From positions 8,373 to 72,372 of the forward strand of contig JAYKAV010001831.1 of NCBI GenBank assembly GCA_035582835.1: a stretch of 64,000 nt of DNA, read 5' to 3'. Both the position numbers and the translations under genes were made by a program. How positions within the stretch are numbered: position 1 is the stretch's first letter; every line of letters starts with the position of its first letter. Under the pieces are notes generated by a model. The model did no database searches, was not told where the DNA came from, and worked only from the letters and a program-made list of their open reading frames with translations. This document shows, one piece after another, positions 24,700 through 35,370 of this stretch. Origin of the DNA: Phoebastria nigripes (lineage: Eukaryota > Chordata > Aves > Procellariiformes > Diomedeidae).

Positions 24700-26276
24700 A
24701 GACCAGTCACCCTCAGGGTATTCAGCCCCCTGAGCTGGAAGATGGGGACGGCAAGCAGGATAAACCCCCCATAATCCAGGAGGAAGCGGTGAACGACCTG
24801 CTACGCCACCTGGACGCTCACAAGTCCATGGGGCTGGATGGGATCCACCCGAGAGTGCTGAGGGAGCTGGTGGAGGAGCTTGCCAAGCCACTCTCCATCA
24901 TTTATCAGCAGTCCTGGTTAACGGGGGAGGTCCCGGACGACTGGAGGCTTGCCAACGTGACACCCATCTATAAGAAGGGCCGGAAGGAGGACCCGGGGGA
25001 CTACAGGCCTGTCAGCCTGACCTCGGTACCGAGGAAGATTATGGAGCGGTTCATCTTGGGGACACTTGCAAGCCATGTGCAGGATAACCAGGGGATCGGG
25101 CCCAGCCAGCACGGGTTCATGAAAGGTAGGTCCTGCTTGACCAACCTAATCTCCTTCTATGACCAGGTGACCCACCTAGTGGATGAGGGAAAGGCTGTGG
25201 ATGTGGTCTACCTGGACTTCAGTAAAGCCTTTGACACTGTCTCCCACAGCATTCTCCTAGAGAAGCTGGCGGCTCATGGCCTAGACCCGTGTACTCTTCG
25301 CTGGGTAAAAAACTGGCTGGATGGCTGGGCCCAGAGAGTTGTGGTGAATGGAGCTAAGTCCACTTGGCAGCCGGTCACGAGCGGTGTTCCCCAGGGCTCA
25401 GTTTTGGGGCCAGTCTTGTTCAATATCTTTATCAACGATCTGAACAAGGGGATTGAGTGCTCCCTCAGTAAGTCTGCAGACGACACCAAGCTGGGCGGGT
25501 GGGTTGATCTGCTCGAGGGTAGGAAGGCTCTGCAGAGGGACCTGGACAGGCTGGATCNATGGGCTGAGGCCAACTGCATGAGATTCAACAAGGCCAAGTG
25601 CCGGGTCCTGCACTTTGGACACAACAATCCCATGCAACGTTACAGGCTTGGNGAAGAGTGGCTGGAAAGCTGCCTGTCGGAAAAGGACCTGGGGGTGCTG
25701 GTTGACAGCCGGCTGAATATGAGCCGGCAGTGTGCCCAGGTGGCCAAGAAGGCCAACGGCATCCTGGCCTGTATCAGAAATAGCGTGGCCAGCAGGAGTA
25801 GGGAAGTGATCGTGCCCCTGTACTCGGCACTGGTGAGGTCGCACCTGGAATACTGTGTTCAGTTTTGGGCCCCTCACTACAAGAAGGACATTGAGGTGCT
25901 GGAGCGTGTCCAGAGGAGGGCAACGAAGCTGGTGAAGGGTCTGGAGAACAAGTCTTATGAGGAGTGGCTGAGGGAACTGGGACTGTTTAGTCTGGAGAAG
26001 AGGAGGCTGAGGGGANACCTTATCGNNCTCTACAACTACCTGAAAGGAGGTTGCAGCGAGGTGGGTGTTGGTCTCTTCTGCCAAGCAACTAGCGATAGGA
26101 TGAGAGGAAATGGCCTCAAGTTGCGCCAAGGGAGGTTTAGATTGGACATTAGGAAAAACTTCTTTATTGAAAGAGTGGTTAAACATTGGAACAGGCTGCC
26201 CGGGGAAGTGGTTGAGTCAGCATCCCTGGAAGAATTTAAAAGACATGTAGATGAGGTGCTTAGGGACATGGTTTAG
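24700..26276 (+). pseudogene. CR1 ORF2 reverse transcriptase (partial, catalytic box altered)
   Basis: This is the C-terminal part of a CR1 polyprotein, the enzyme that copies CR1 RNA at a nicked target site. The frame is open for 538 codons counted from a TTG at 24660, but the first residues come from flanking DNA and no true start remains. In that numbering, RT motifs run in order: [13 protein letters not shown] (55-67), [19 protein letters not shown] (102-120), [13 protein letters not shown] with catalytic Asp186 (184-196), and [21 protein letters not shown] (241-261). The FADD box then reads SADD (272-275): TCT at 25473-25475 replaces Phe. The C-terminal block with [28 protein letters not shown] (396-423) is complete to the stop at 26274-26276. 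The endonuclease domain is absent. It is unlikely to be active. Codons with N are unresolved. Confidence 0.93.
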
Positions 26277-26300
26277 CGGGCATGGTGGTGTTGGGTTGAC

Positions 26301-26336
26301 GGTTGGACTCGATGATCTTAGAAGTCTTTTCCAACC
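26301..26336 (+). other. Conserved CR1 3'-UTR hairpin
   Basis: GGTTGGA (26301-26307) pairs with TCCAACC (26330-26336), just before the octamer tail. The same paired sequence occurs in the minus-strand copy at 53104-53139 and in weaker form near 59112. Such 3' stem-loops are thought to help the reverse transcriptase recognise its RNA template; that role is inferred from LINE biology. Confidence 0.75.
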
Positions 26337-26361
26337 TTAATGATTCTATGATTCTATGATT

Positions 26362-28329
26362 AGGAAAAGAATGTATTAACTTGAGTGTATGGCTGCATTT
26401 GCCACAACAGTGTGGCAGCTCTGTTTTCAGAGTTTTGCCATCTGATGGACTGGGACAGTTCACGGCTAGCATTAGTTTGGGGATGAGGGTTATGTTTCAG
26501 GACAGCAGGGCACCAAGTTCTTTCTAGACTCTGCTGCCATGTCCGGGAAGCCAGGAGATTTAGTACCAACGAGGGCTGACAGGCTACACCTAATTCTGGG
26601 ACAGGTTCTCATTCCTGAGGTGTGTTCAGCACAAGGGTTAGCTTAAGTTTAGGGTCAGGGACATCAAGCTTAAAAAACCGGTGTTCGTTGTCAGGTCCTG
26701 CAATGTCCATGGGATTGTTGATGACACTGGTGAGTGGATAACTTATGGCCAACGGTGAGCACAGAGCTAAGCTAACTGGTATCACAACACCTAAAATCCA
26801 CACATTCTTTCTCTTGAATAATGACTGAGATCCAATCCTTTTAAATGTCAAAGCATTCCTATAAGCAGGCCGACTAAGTCCAGCCGCTTGACTCCAACAT
26901 ATGTTCCTGGTCAGAGTTCCTATATGGGAGCCAAGTCNTTTTAAAAAGTGACAAAATCTTGTCAGCGCTTTGTGACAAAAAGGCTAGCTCTTTTAGAAAT
27001 GTGCCATGTTGAAAACAGTAACCGAGGACACCAGATCTGTCCCCTCTCACTCAAGGTGTCACAGGTTTAGGTTAAGCGCTGAAGCACACACTTAGATGCT
27101 TTGCTGAAGAGCAGATGGAGGGTATGGTTTCACGAAATGGGGTGAGCAGATCTAACATCTCATCCCTGTCAAAGGGGAAATCCCACTCCCCTCCTCTGTC
27201 TCTGGTGTAGCTGCTTCTGTCCCTTTCCTTGTCCTAGTTCTGGCACTCGTCTGATCTCCCAGTTGGACAATTCAGCTCTCACAGATAGGACAAGAGAGAC
27301 AACAGCGAGCTTTAGCTCAGCAGTCAGCGCTGAATCTTACCTAGTGGCAGCCTAAAACTGCAGGTCTGCAGATGCGTTGTAAGAATTATAGATTTACTTA
27401 CATAAAAGATCACCCTACCAAGGAAGGAAAAATACTCCACTCTTTGGCTGGTTGCCCATATTGCCCAGTGCATTTCTAAGATACCCTGGTGGAGAAGAGG
27501 CACCACATCCTTTCCTGCACACTGTGTGTATCCTACATAAAGAGCACCCTGTCAGCAACTGATGGAGGTGCCCTCCCCATTGCCTGCATCTCTCTCAGTA
27601 ACTTGCTTTCACCTTTCCAGCCACAACATCACTCTTCCCTGAGCATGTATCCTGATGAGTCATTACCAGAGAAAGTTTCAGGAGCATTAATCAACAGAAC
27701 TTCAAAAAAATGCATTTACATTTGAGATGTGAAATCATCTTTTCAATAACACATACAATGTATCAATTTACCTTAATGCCTCAGTAATTCTCAATCACAG
27801 CACTTTAGGTCTGTTTCAACTATTCTGTTCTCAATCCTGAGCATTAGAAATAATTTGGCTTTTTCCCCCCACCCTGTGTTGTGTGTTTATAATGGCTGAA
27901 ACATTAGCTTAGGTTTTTGAGTTCTCAAAGATCAGGTTTAGCCACGAATTTAAAGACTGACACTGGATCTGAATTTGTGTACAGCTTAGAATGCTCAGAC
28001 AAGTTTAGTGGTTCAAGAATATCCTCAGATAAAATCAATCTTTGACCAAGCAAAGATAGCATACAGGCATCACTGGCTATTTCCTAGTTCTAGCACAGAA
28101 TCAGGTAGCCATCAAAATACAAGGGTGAAACTGATAAACACTAGAAATTTGGAAGCTCAGCTGCCTTAGATTGAAGTAGAATTACTCCTGCTGTTTCTGG
28201 CACAGAAAGGGAAGAGTCGTATCTTTTCCTTTCTCTTGTTGTTCCTTTCCAACATTATTTCAATACCTGAGGTTTCCAGAAACATCATGAATGCTTCCAT
28301 ACTATACCTGTGTGTGGTAGGGAAGTGTG
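26362..28329. other. Unique non-coding DNA
   Basis: No gene is recognised. Positions 27069-27114 share a pattern (GTTAAGC, then a CTTAGATGCTTTGCTGAA segment) with 37177-37215 and may be a decayed copy of the same repeat. One N lies at 26938. Confidence 0.5.
27069..27114. repeat. Possible decayed copy of the repeat at 37128-37215
   Basis: GTTAAGCGCTGAAGCACAC followed by TTAGATGCTTTGCTGAA lines up with AGTTAACCGCATGCTTGAATG and TTTGGCTGAATAAGCAC at 37177-37215. Both recall the AGTTAAGCATGTGCTT...GCTTTGCTGAA pattern of an old amniote repeat. It is short and diverged. Confidence 0.35.
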
Positions 28330-28440
28330 ACATTTTTCATTTTATAGGTGGATGCTAAGGCACAGAGGTTCAGTGAAACAGCCAGCATGATAGACAGAAA
28401 GTTTGTTTGGGAGTTTGGAACTCAAACTTTGTCTCCAGGA
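28330..28440 (+). mobile_element. MIR-like SINE remnant
   Basis: The order CATTTTATAGGTGGATGCTA, AGGCACAGAGGTTCAGTGAA, ACAGCCAGCATGATAGACAG, then GGAACTCAAACTTTGTCTCC follows the MIR core and 3' half (CATTTTACAGATGAGGAAAC, GGCACAGAGAGGTTAAGTGA, and so on). MIR is a tRNA-derived SINE family, long dead. The tRNA-related head is not recognisable. It is strongly diverged, as expected for this family. Confidence 0.6.
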
Positions 28441-29079
28441 ATAACTTATGATAACACATAGCTTTTTTCATATAACTTTTATACCACCAGCCCAGGACAG
28501 GTTTATCATTCTTCAGTAATGCTGGCTTCTTAATTGATTGCAAAGGTACAGAGAGGCTGTGGAGAGCAGTCTCTATTTAGTGCTTAAGCCATGCCACTTT
28601 TTCCCTACTTCAGTATAGAATGTAGAACAGGCCCTCAAAAAAACCCCACATTCCTCAGCAAAAAAATAGAAGCCAAGATGACAAAGCAAAAAAACTCTCT
28701 GTAGCTAGTTAAAATGAAAGAGGAAAAGTTTTAAAAGCTTTAACTAGAGCAGAGCAATCTTCAATATTACAAATAAATTTCAGTTCACCCTATGCTTTTC
28801 AGGTAAATGCAGACGGCAAGGGAAAGGGAAGTGGAATTAAAAACAGTCCTCAGAAAGTATTTTTCTTGAGAAGAAGACTCAAGAAAACTATAAACTACAG
28901 AAGAAACTTTTCACAGAGTTAAAAAATGGGGTTACTTATGAAACGGATGAAACTGTATTCTTAAATGTTTTAAGAATATTAGCATATCAAAATGTACATA
29001 CTGAAGAGAATTTTTTTCAATACTCATCCTGCAGAAAACAAGGCTTTATTATAATCCTACAAAAAGGGAAGTTATAGAA
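28441..29079. other. Unique AT-rich DNA
   Basis: No gene or repeat is recognised. It has short A-rich runs and is stop-dense in all frames. Confidence 0.5.
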
Positions 29080-29375
29080 AAGGCAGAGCAAGGTCCTTCT
29101 CAGAAGTGCACAGCCAGAGGACAAGAGGCAAAAGGCCATATCCAAATTGCAATTGGATTTAAAGGAAAAAAACTCATGATGATGAGAGTGATTAAGCACT
29201 GGCACATGTTCCAAGAAAGGCCATGGAGTTTCTTTCCTTGCAGACTGTTAAAACTCAACTGATAAAACCCCCGAGAAACCTGCCCTAACTTTGAAGTTGG
29301 CCCTGTGTTGAGTTGAGGAATGCAGATGAGCTACAAAGGCCCCTTCAAACCTGCAGTACTCAGTGTTTCTGTGGT
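29080..29375 (+). mobile_element. Old CR1 LINE 3' end, diverged
   Basis: The segment near 29090-29140, with TTCTCAG, AGTGCACAGC and GGACAAGAGGCAA, aligns by eye with the CR1 copy at 47409-47450 (TTCTCAG, GGTGCCCAGT, GGACAAGAGGCAA). It continues through AAGCACTGGCACATGTTCC near 29193 and a CCCCTTCAAACCTGCAGTAC segment, and it ends near TTTCTGTGG, a decayed CR1 tail. It is 5'-truncated, full of stops, and among the more diverged copies here. Confidence 0.8.
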
Positions 29376-32300
29376 CAAATTCTGTAATAGTCCAGCATAG
29401 GATAAGTTCTGGTAAATGTCTAATACAGAAACTAGGGGTCAAACACTCGAAAAAATGGTGTGAGGGTAATACATGAGTACGTGTCCACTGTGTCATTGCA
29501 GTATACCCAACTCATTCAGTTTCTGTTGAATTATATAGCGAAAGAAAAGTGAAATGCCTTAACTTAACCTTCTGTGAAAAAGACTTCAGCTAATTTTTGC
29601 TACCTGTAGTCTTGGTGTTTTGAGAGGTATTGGACTATTTGGACAAGTGGTTTGAATGACAAAATATGTTCTTATTAGACAGTTCAGCTTCATAGTTGAG
29701 TTAAATTCAAAGACATCCAAATACTTCTGGTCCTTTTGAATGCATACATTGTCCATTTGAAGAAAGACTTGTTTCTTCTTAAAATCTGGGCCAAGTAACA
29801 CAAACGTGTTAGAAGAGGAGTTCCCCCTCCAGTGTTACCCACAGCACTGACCAAGCTCCATCACAGCAACTCTACCACAGCAGGTCAGTGCTCAGCAGCA
29901 GCCCGCAGGACGGGTGCTGCCAGCACAGCACTGCTGGACTCCTCCCGCAAACTGTCAAAGCCTTTACAGAGGAGAGATGTCCATGCTGTGGCAAGGGCTT
30001 GTTGATAGCATTTCAAACATTTATAATTTGAGGCTTTTTCAGCCTCTGCAAGAAGGTTTCCCGTAGTGATTTTGACAGGCAGGAAACATGCTCCCAGAAA
30101 GAGAAGTTGGTGGTTGTTGATCACACAAAACATAATGATGCTTGCGAGTCTTTTTGCAATTCCTATAATGTAATTTTTCAGCAACTTAGAGGACAACTTG
30201 GTGAAATGATTAAAAAACCATTAATCACACACACAAGTGATTTTACTATGGAAAGTTCCCAGACACCTCAGCTATGCACTAATGTAGGATTACACATTTC
30301 ATTTGGCCAAAAGCAGCCTGTTACACACCAACCCTGCACCACCATTTCACAGTGACACCCTTTATTCCAGGAAAGAGTGGTGACAGGGAGGATCATGGAT
30401 ACATGATCTAATAGTAATGATAAACTCATATTTTGCAGAATATTTTCTGCTAAGTATCCTTCAAAGCAGTGTAAGCCAAAACCCAGTTGTTTCACTAGCC
30501 TCTAAATTATCTCTCATTTAGTTGCAAAGTTATGTATGTAACATCTTCTATACAGTATATAAAGATTCAAGAAACTGAGGGTCTAGCATACGTTATTGCA
30601 GTCATCTATGTCTAATGAGCAGGGCACAGACTTCCCTGACAGGTGCTTTACAAACAGTAAGAAGTAGTCTCTCTCTCCTGTTTTTCATTCCTTTGAGGGT
30701 ACCGGCATAATGAAGCACAGTTGCCGATGGGTGCCATGATTTCAAATGCAACTGAGTTTAGTGCAATCCATCCTTAAAGCACAAAATGCAACACTTGCCT
30801 AAAACATCGCTCCAAATTGAGAAAACTCACTGGCAGTAATGAAGAGTATACACTTTCAGAGATTTCCTTGCATTAGGTTTAACGAGCATATTTCAGCTTA
30901 TTTAGACCTAAATGTGACTTCTTTCTTTGCTCAATATAAACCAATAGATTGAGGCAAGGATGCAGGCAGAGCCTTGGGTATAACCCTGTGGTTACTGGAT
31001 CCATGCCTTCTTTGAAAGGTACGGGTTGCCTGCATGCAAAGCCTTCTCTGTGCTGTAGGGAGCTTGTGAGTTGCAGTGAACAGCAGAGGTGGCCAACACC
31101 AGGGATGTCTTTTTCTGTGTGTGAATTTCTTGTTAAACGGGAAGATAGGATTTTTCTTCAAAACCCTGTGAATATTGTAATTCTTGATGAGAAAATTAAT
31201 TATTTTTACACTGTCTTAGTGTTACTGTTTTAAGGAGAAAAAGCAATTTTGATTTTAAATAATTTCTTTCCTTTGAGAGACAAAGAAGTGAGAAAAGAAG
31301 GCAAACTATATGGCAGAACAGTTTTCACTCTTTTTTGTCAACTTCAATTCAGAGACTGCTTTGTCTGCTTTTTTACCTTTAATAATAAACAGTTATGTTG
31401 TATGTAGAAACACATTTTCTAGCAGGAATAGGAAGGAAATTGAGTTGGAAAGAGAAAAAAAAAGAAGACATTAGACTTTTTTCCCTAATCTTTAATGAAT
31501 TTTTTTCTAGGATATTTACATGATAGATCCTTTTGAAGAATTACATTCCTTGTGAATATTTTATGAAAGCGGATCTTAGATGAAATCTTGTTGAAATATT
31601 CATTGGAAAGATTTCAACCAGCTCTTAACAAATAGCCTTTAGCTTTATAATTTTCATTACAGTCTGTTTTGTTATCTAATCGGCAACAGCAGTGAAACAG
31701 ATTCCATTTACATGCCAGGAATGCAAAGGGGAAATAATTCAGTGATGGGATGCAAAACACAAATGCAGCCTCGAAACACATCTACAAAAGTAACTGGCCA
31801 AATTAATGGTAATGATTTATATTTTAAAAGGAAGGGCTTTAGCTCCTGTTACAAGTAACACTAACTTTCCCCTTAAAGGTCACTTACCAATTTTTTTGGC
31901 ACTACTCCCCTGCTGTTCACCAGCACATCTATGGAAGCATGTTTCGGCAGGCTTAGGAGTATATGGTCCCTAAGTTCCCTGCTTCCTGCCTTTGTTATGC
32001 TTAAAGCTAAATTGCTGCTGGCCTCCTTCCAACCACGACATGCTGCAGTGCACTGGCAGCGCTCTAAGAATTTGGTTTAAAAGCCAGAAAATCTGGAAGC
32101 GATGACAGGCACCTGTTTAAAGGCAGCCAGATCTGACACCCGAACTCACTGGTACCACAACCTTTCCAGGGAAGGACTTTCAGACCTCAGTTGAGCAGTT
32201 AATCACAGTTTAGCAAAATCTTTCCACTGAGTGTTTACTTGAGCACCTTGCTGGGTAGCAAACACTTCAATGAGTGCTTGGAATTTGTGATGAAATATTC

Positions 32301-33833
32301 ACATTTCAGATAGATATTTCAGATAGATTCACATTCAGATAGATATAAACATATTCAGATAGAATATTCTTCCTTATTATCTGTGTGATTAATGAACCAG
32401 GGATAGAATATGCTGTAACATGAATGATCCCTGAAGGAACTGAGAGGCTTGCAGGAAACCAGCAAGGGAAATGTGCATCAGTTCTAAGCTATGCATGAGG
32501 TTTCCCTCTGAATTAAATAGCTGAAAGTGTGCTTGGAAGGGTTTTCCTTGGGGAATTTTATGAATAAAAATGAAGGTCCTAAGCAGCTTATCTTAAAAAT
32601 AAAATACACTGACCTGGACAGGAAGAAATAATATTTACTTTTACTTCTTTGGATTTGACACTCCGGTGCTTATTGACTGATTTCACTGGGAATTTTATTC
32701 AGCTTTAAACTGCAGGAAAACAATTTTGCAATTAGCACTAAACATACACAGAATTTTGGAGAGGATGTGTAATGGTTATTTCCTACCTCTGTACAAAATC
32801 CTTTTGAAATCAGTCCTTCTCTCCGTTATCATCTTAAAGCTTTTCCTCTGAGATCTTAAGCATTTTCTTGGAGGGGCACGCCTGTAGTTCTTCAGAGAGA
32901 ATAAGAATATTGATTCTGTAACTGAAGTGCATCCAAATTTGAAGCCGTGTTCTTGGATGCTGTTAAAAGGAAAGTTAGGATGCAAGCGCCAGCGACGCAT
33001 TATGTTAGTAACCACTATTTCTTCAGCATTGATTTCATTCTGATAATAGCTGTCACAACTCATTACCTCATTCTTACACTGTCAGTGTAAAAATTCAGTC
33101 AGTAAAAATACAAAGTTTTAGTAGAAAGATGGTCAATATGCCATCATAGGAAGTGTGAAGGTAGATCTTGCAGAGCAAAAGATGTTTTTTACGAAGTAAC
33201 AGACAACTGTTCTAGAGACAAAAAAATATACAGCTAAATACAATAAATCAAACTACATTCCATCAGTCTCTCTTTATAATGTATGGTTTAGTAATGCTCC
33301 AAAATACAGAGCAACTGTAAAGTTCATCCAGGAGGAAACTAAACACCCTCCACATAAGTTTACTGCAGCTTGTTACCCAATACGCTATCCTTGCAGAATG
33401 CATTTTGGAAAGCACAAGACTTTGTAGCAATGTTTTATATTATTTCCTGCAGTGGTGGAATTTAAATCCCCCCAAAATATGTTGGAAAACACTCAGTGCT
33501 TTTTGCTTCACGTAGCCACGCCACCAAGAGAAGAAGAAATGTGAGCATGTGCTCATTGCACTGCAGAATGGTATGATCAGTACATGAACCTCACTGGAAA
33601 AGCAAAAGCCATGGCAATGAAGCAGGGCAAGACAGAATGAAATCAGGTTCAAGGAGCTTGAACATGTCGGCAAGACGTTGAGGTGGATGGTTTGCCAAAG
33701 CTGATGTGACTGGACGTTCCAGATCGGTTCCCAAATGTAGAGGATAAGGACCTCAGTCAGGCCTTACACCTAACAGTGACACCCCAACTGTGGGGTCCAG
33801 TGCAGGGCCAAGTATCGGCAGTGAAAATTCAAC
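29376..33833. other. Unique AT-rich non-coding DNA
   Basis: No gene is recognised. Positions 31560-31850 are AT-rich with a GGCCAAATTAATGG motif and could be conserved non-coding DNA. A tract ending TTTTTTTCTAG at 31510 resembles a splice acceptor but is followed by only 14 codons before a stop. Confidence 0.5.
32288..32363. repeat. Imperfect tandem repeat, unit TTCAGATAGAT
   Basis: TTCAGATAGAT recurs about four times, separated by short AT-rich spacers (near 32305, 32317, 32333 and 32352). It is a small local slippage array. Confidence 0.75.
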
Positions 33834-34211
33834 TACACACACAGACACAGACACACAGATGCAGACACGGACACCGACACACAGACGCAGACACACAGAC
33901 GCAGACACAAACGCACAGACACTGACGCAGAAACAGACACAAACACACAGACGCAGACACACAGACGCAGACACACAGACACAGATGCAGACACACAGAC
34001 GCAGACACACAGACGCAGACGCAGACACATAGACACAGACACACAGACGCAGACACAGACACACAGACGCAGACGCATACACACAGACGCAGACGCAGAC
34101 ACAGACACACAGACACACAGACACAGACACAGATGCAGACACACTGACACAGCCGCAGAGACAGACACATAGACACACAGACACAGACGCAGACGCAGAC
34201 GCAGACACACG
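33834..34211. repeat. CpG-containing minisatellite of CAGACA, CAGACG and CAGACACA units
   Basis: About 380 bp built from 6-bp units CAGACA or CAGACG and an 8-bp unit CAGACACA, often alternating with a 14-bp period. The plus strand is almost free of T, giving extreme strand asymmetry. Because the 6-bp period has no stop codon, several frames are open across the array, including one of 213 codons on the minus strand (33753-34394). These are artefacts of the repeat. Many units carry CpG, unlike the AT-rich surroundings. CAGACG, CAGACA and CAGATG differ as expected from CpG decay. Confidence 0.95.
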
Positions 34212-34600
34212 ACACTCTCTGGGTTGGCATGCGCGCACACACTCGCCAGCTGGCACCCGGACCCTCACTCGCTCAGTGTCTGGCACCACCTGGGGCACCT
34301 GCATCCCTGCGGTGGCTCCAGCAGCTGGCACCAAACCCATTCCTGCTGGGGCCCCCTGTAGCTGGCACCTAGTCCTTGCAGCCCTCACACACACACGGGA
34401 TAGAGAGTGAGATTACGCAGAGAGAGAGTTAGGATAGGATTAAATCAGAAGGCAGGAGAGACTGTGAGGATCCGGAGCGGGGCTCAGACAAGCACACAGG
34501 CAGCCCCATTTTAATGTGACCAGCCCCTTAGTACCCCTTTCTGTCCAGTCCCCACTGCCGTCTTCCCCCATGCCCTTCCCCTAAGCATTCCTTAATAAAT
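34212..34600. other. GC-rich shoulder of the minisatellite; possible LTR-like block, unassigned
   Basis: GC-rich DNA in which TGGCACC occurs four times (34251, 34281, 34326 and 34363), followed by an AG-rich tract at 34395-34435 and a CpG-containing GGATCCGGAGCGG at 34469. An AATAAA lies near 34594. The composition and polyadenylation-like signal would fit a solo LTR of an endogenous retrovirus. I find no matching terminal TG/CA pair with duplicated flanks, and no family is recognised. Confidence 0.3.
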
Positions 34601-35129
34601 TTTGCACAGTCCCACAGGACCATCTCAAATACCCCAAATCCTCATGTTCCTCCTGTTTTCCCCTTCTTATCCATTACAACCTCCAGGTTGTCCCTCTCCA
34701 AAGCTGTGCCCAGAGTTTCTCAATGGCCCATCAATTAGTGACTGGAGACTTTTGGTCTTTGGCATTATCTCCGTTATCCCTCATCTATCAGGTTTGTATC
34801 TCTGTCTTTGTTTATCACTCCCTGCTTTATATATTATCAAGTTTACATTGAAAAGGTCCTTAACGGGATAACCTTAATGAAGCAAATGCTCTCACCTTCC
34901 ACATACCCTTATGCTACCTGAGGGGATTTGGTAAAGTTTGCTTTATTTGACTATTCTTCCTGCAGGTTGTTTTGCCCCAAATGGTCCTGTCTACCTCAAG
35001 GTTTAGTATGTGCAACAGGAATGGGAGGCAGGGATGGTGGAGTCTGAATCCAGTTATTGACAAGCGTGGATTTATCTAGTAGGCAAAGAGCACACTTCAT
35101 TGCAGTACTGTATGTAAGGCCACTTGATT

Positions 35130-35148
35130 GGGGGGGGGGGGGGGGGGG
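35130..35148 (+). repeat. Uninterrupted run of 19 G
   Basis: A mononucleotide G tract, unusual in AT-rich vertebrate DNA. It can form intramolecular or intermolecular quadruplexes and is prone to length errors in sequencing. Confidence 0.95.
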
Positions 35149-35288
35149 AGTATTTGCAGAAATTAGTCTGCTGTCAGTTTTTCCATGATGTGAAATCTCC
35201 ATGAACCAGATGATCCAAAATTATTTAAACCAGACATAATTTCATTCAAGTAAGTGAGGCCAGAATCAGGACAGTCTAATGCTGCATC

Positions 35289-35370
35289 TCTCACAGCTGA
35301 AGTTTCTGGAGTTACAGCTGCAAGCATCCCTCCATTTAATCTCAAGAAGGGTGCAGCTTCAGCTGTGAGA
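35289..35370. repeat. 14-bp perfect inverted repeat
   Basis: TCTCACAGCTGAAG at 35289-35302 and its exact reverse complement at 35357-35370 are separated by 54 nt. An inner AGCTGCA/TGCAGCT pair gives partial further pairing. Both arms contain CAGCTG, an E-box. Confidence 0.7.

Larger units (their letters stand above)
24690..26361 (+). mobile_element. Young 5'-truncated CR1 LINE with open RT frame and intact 3' tail
   Basis: The element keeps the reverse transcriptase and C-terminal part of CR1 ORF2, a short 3' UTR and the octamer tail ATTCTATG repeated twice at 26342-26360. The endonuclease half is missing, so it is a 5'-truncated copy of a normally longer element of about 4.5 kb. It is very similar to the fragments at 1-462 (minus) and 53078-53736 (minus), which marks it as relatively young. 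The 5' boundary, set where CR1-like coding begins, is good to about 20 bp. Several N bases (25558, 25652, 26016, 26026-26027) are assembly gaps. Confidence 0.95.

Noticed and set aside
25398..26186. 262-codon frame antisense to the CR1 reverse transcriptase
   Set aside because: A shadow of the GC-rich CR1 coding strand. The same antisense frame appears in the copy at 53217-53771, which shows that it is a property of the element.
31495..31555. Acceptor-like TTTTTTTCTAG followed by 14 codons and a stop
   Set aside because: The open segment is too short, and nothing supports a terminal exon.
32210..32280. Inverted AGTGTTTA / AAACACT motifs
   Set aside because: Only 7-8 paired bases with poor continuation; within chance for AT-rich DNA.
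33834..34211. CRISPR-like array
   Set aside because: Units are 6-14 bp without unique spacers, and this is vertebrate DNA; it is a minisatellite.
33753..34394. 213-, 137- and 135-codon Cys/Val/Ser-rich frames on the minus strand
   Set aside because: They arise because the 6-bp repeat contains no stop codon in any frame. The translations are pure repeat (CVCVCV and SASAS) with no gene-like ends.
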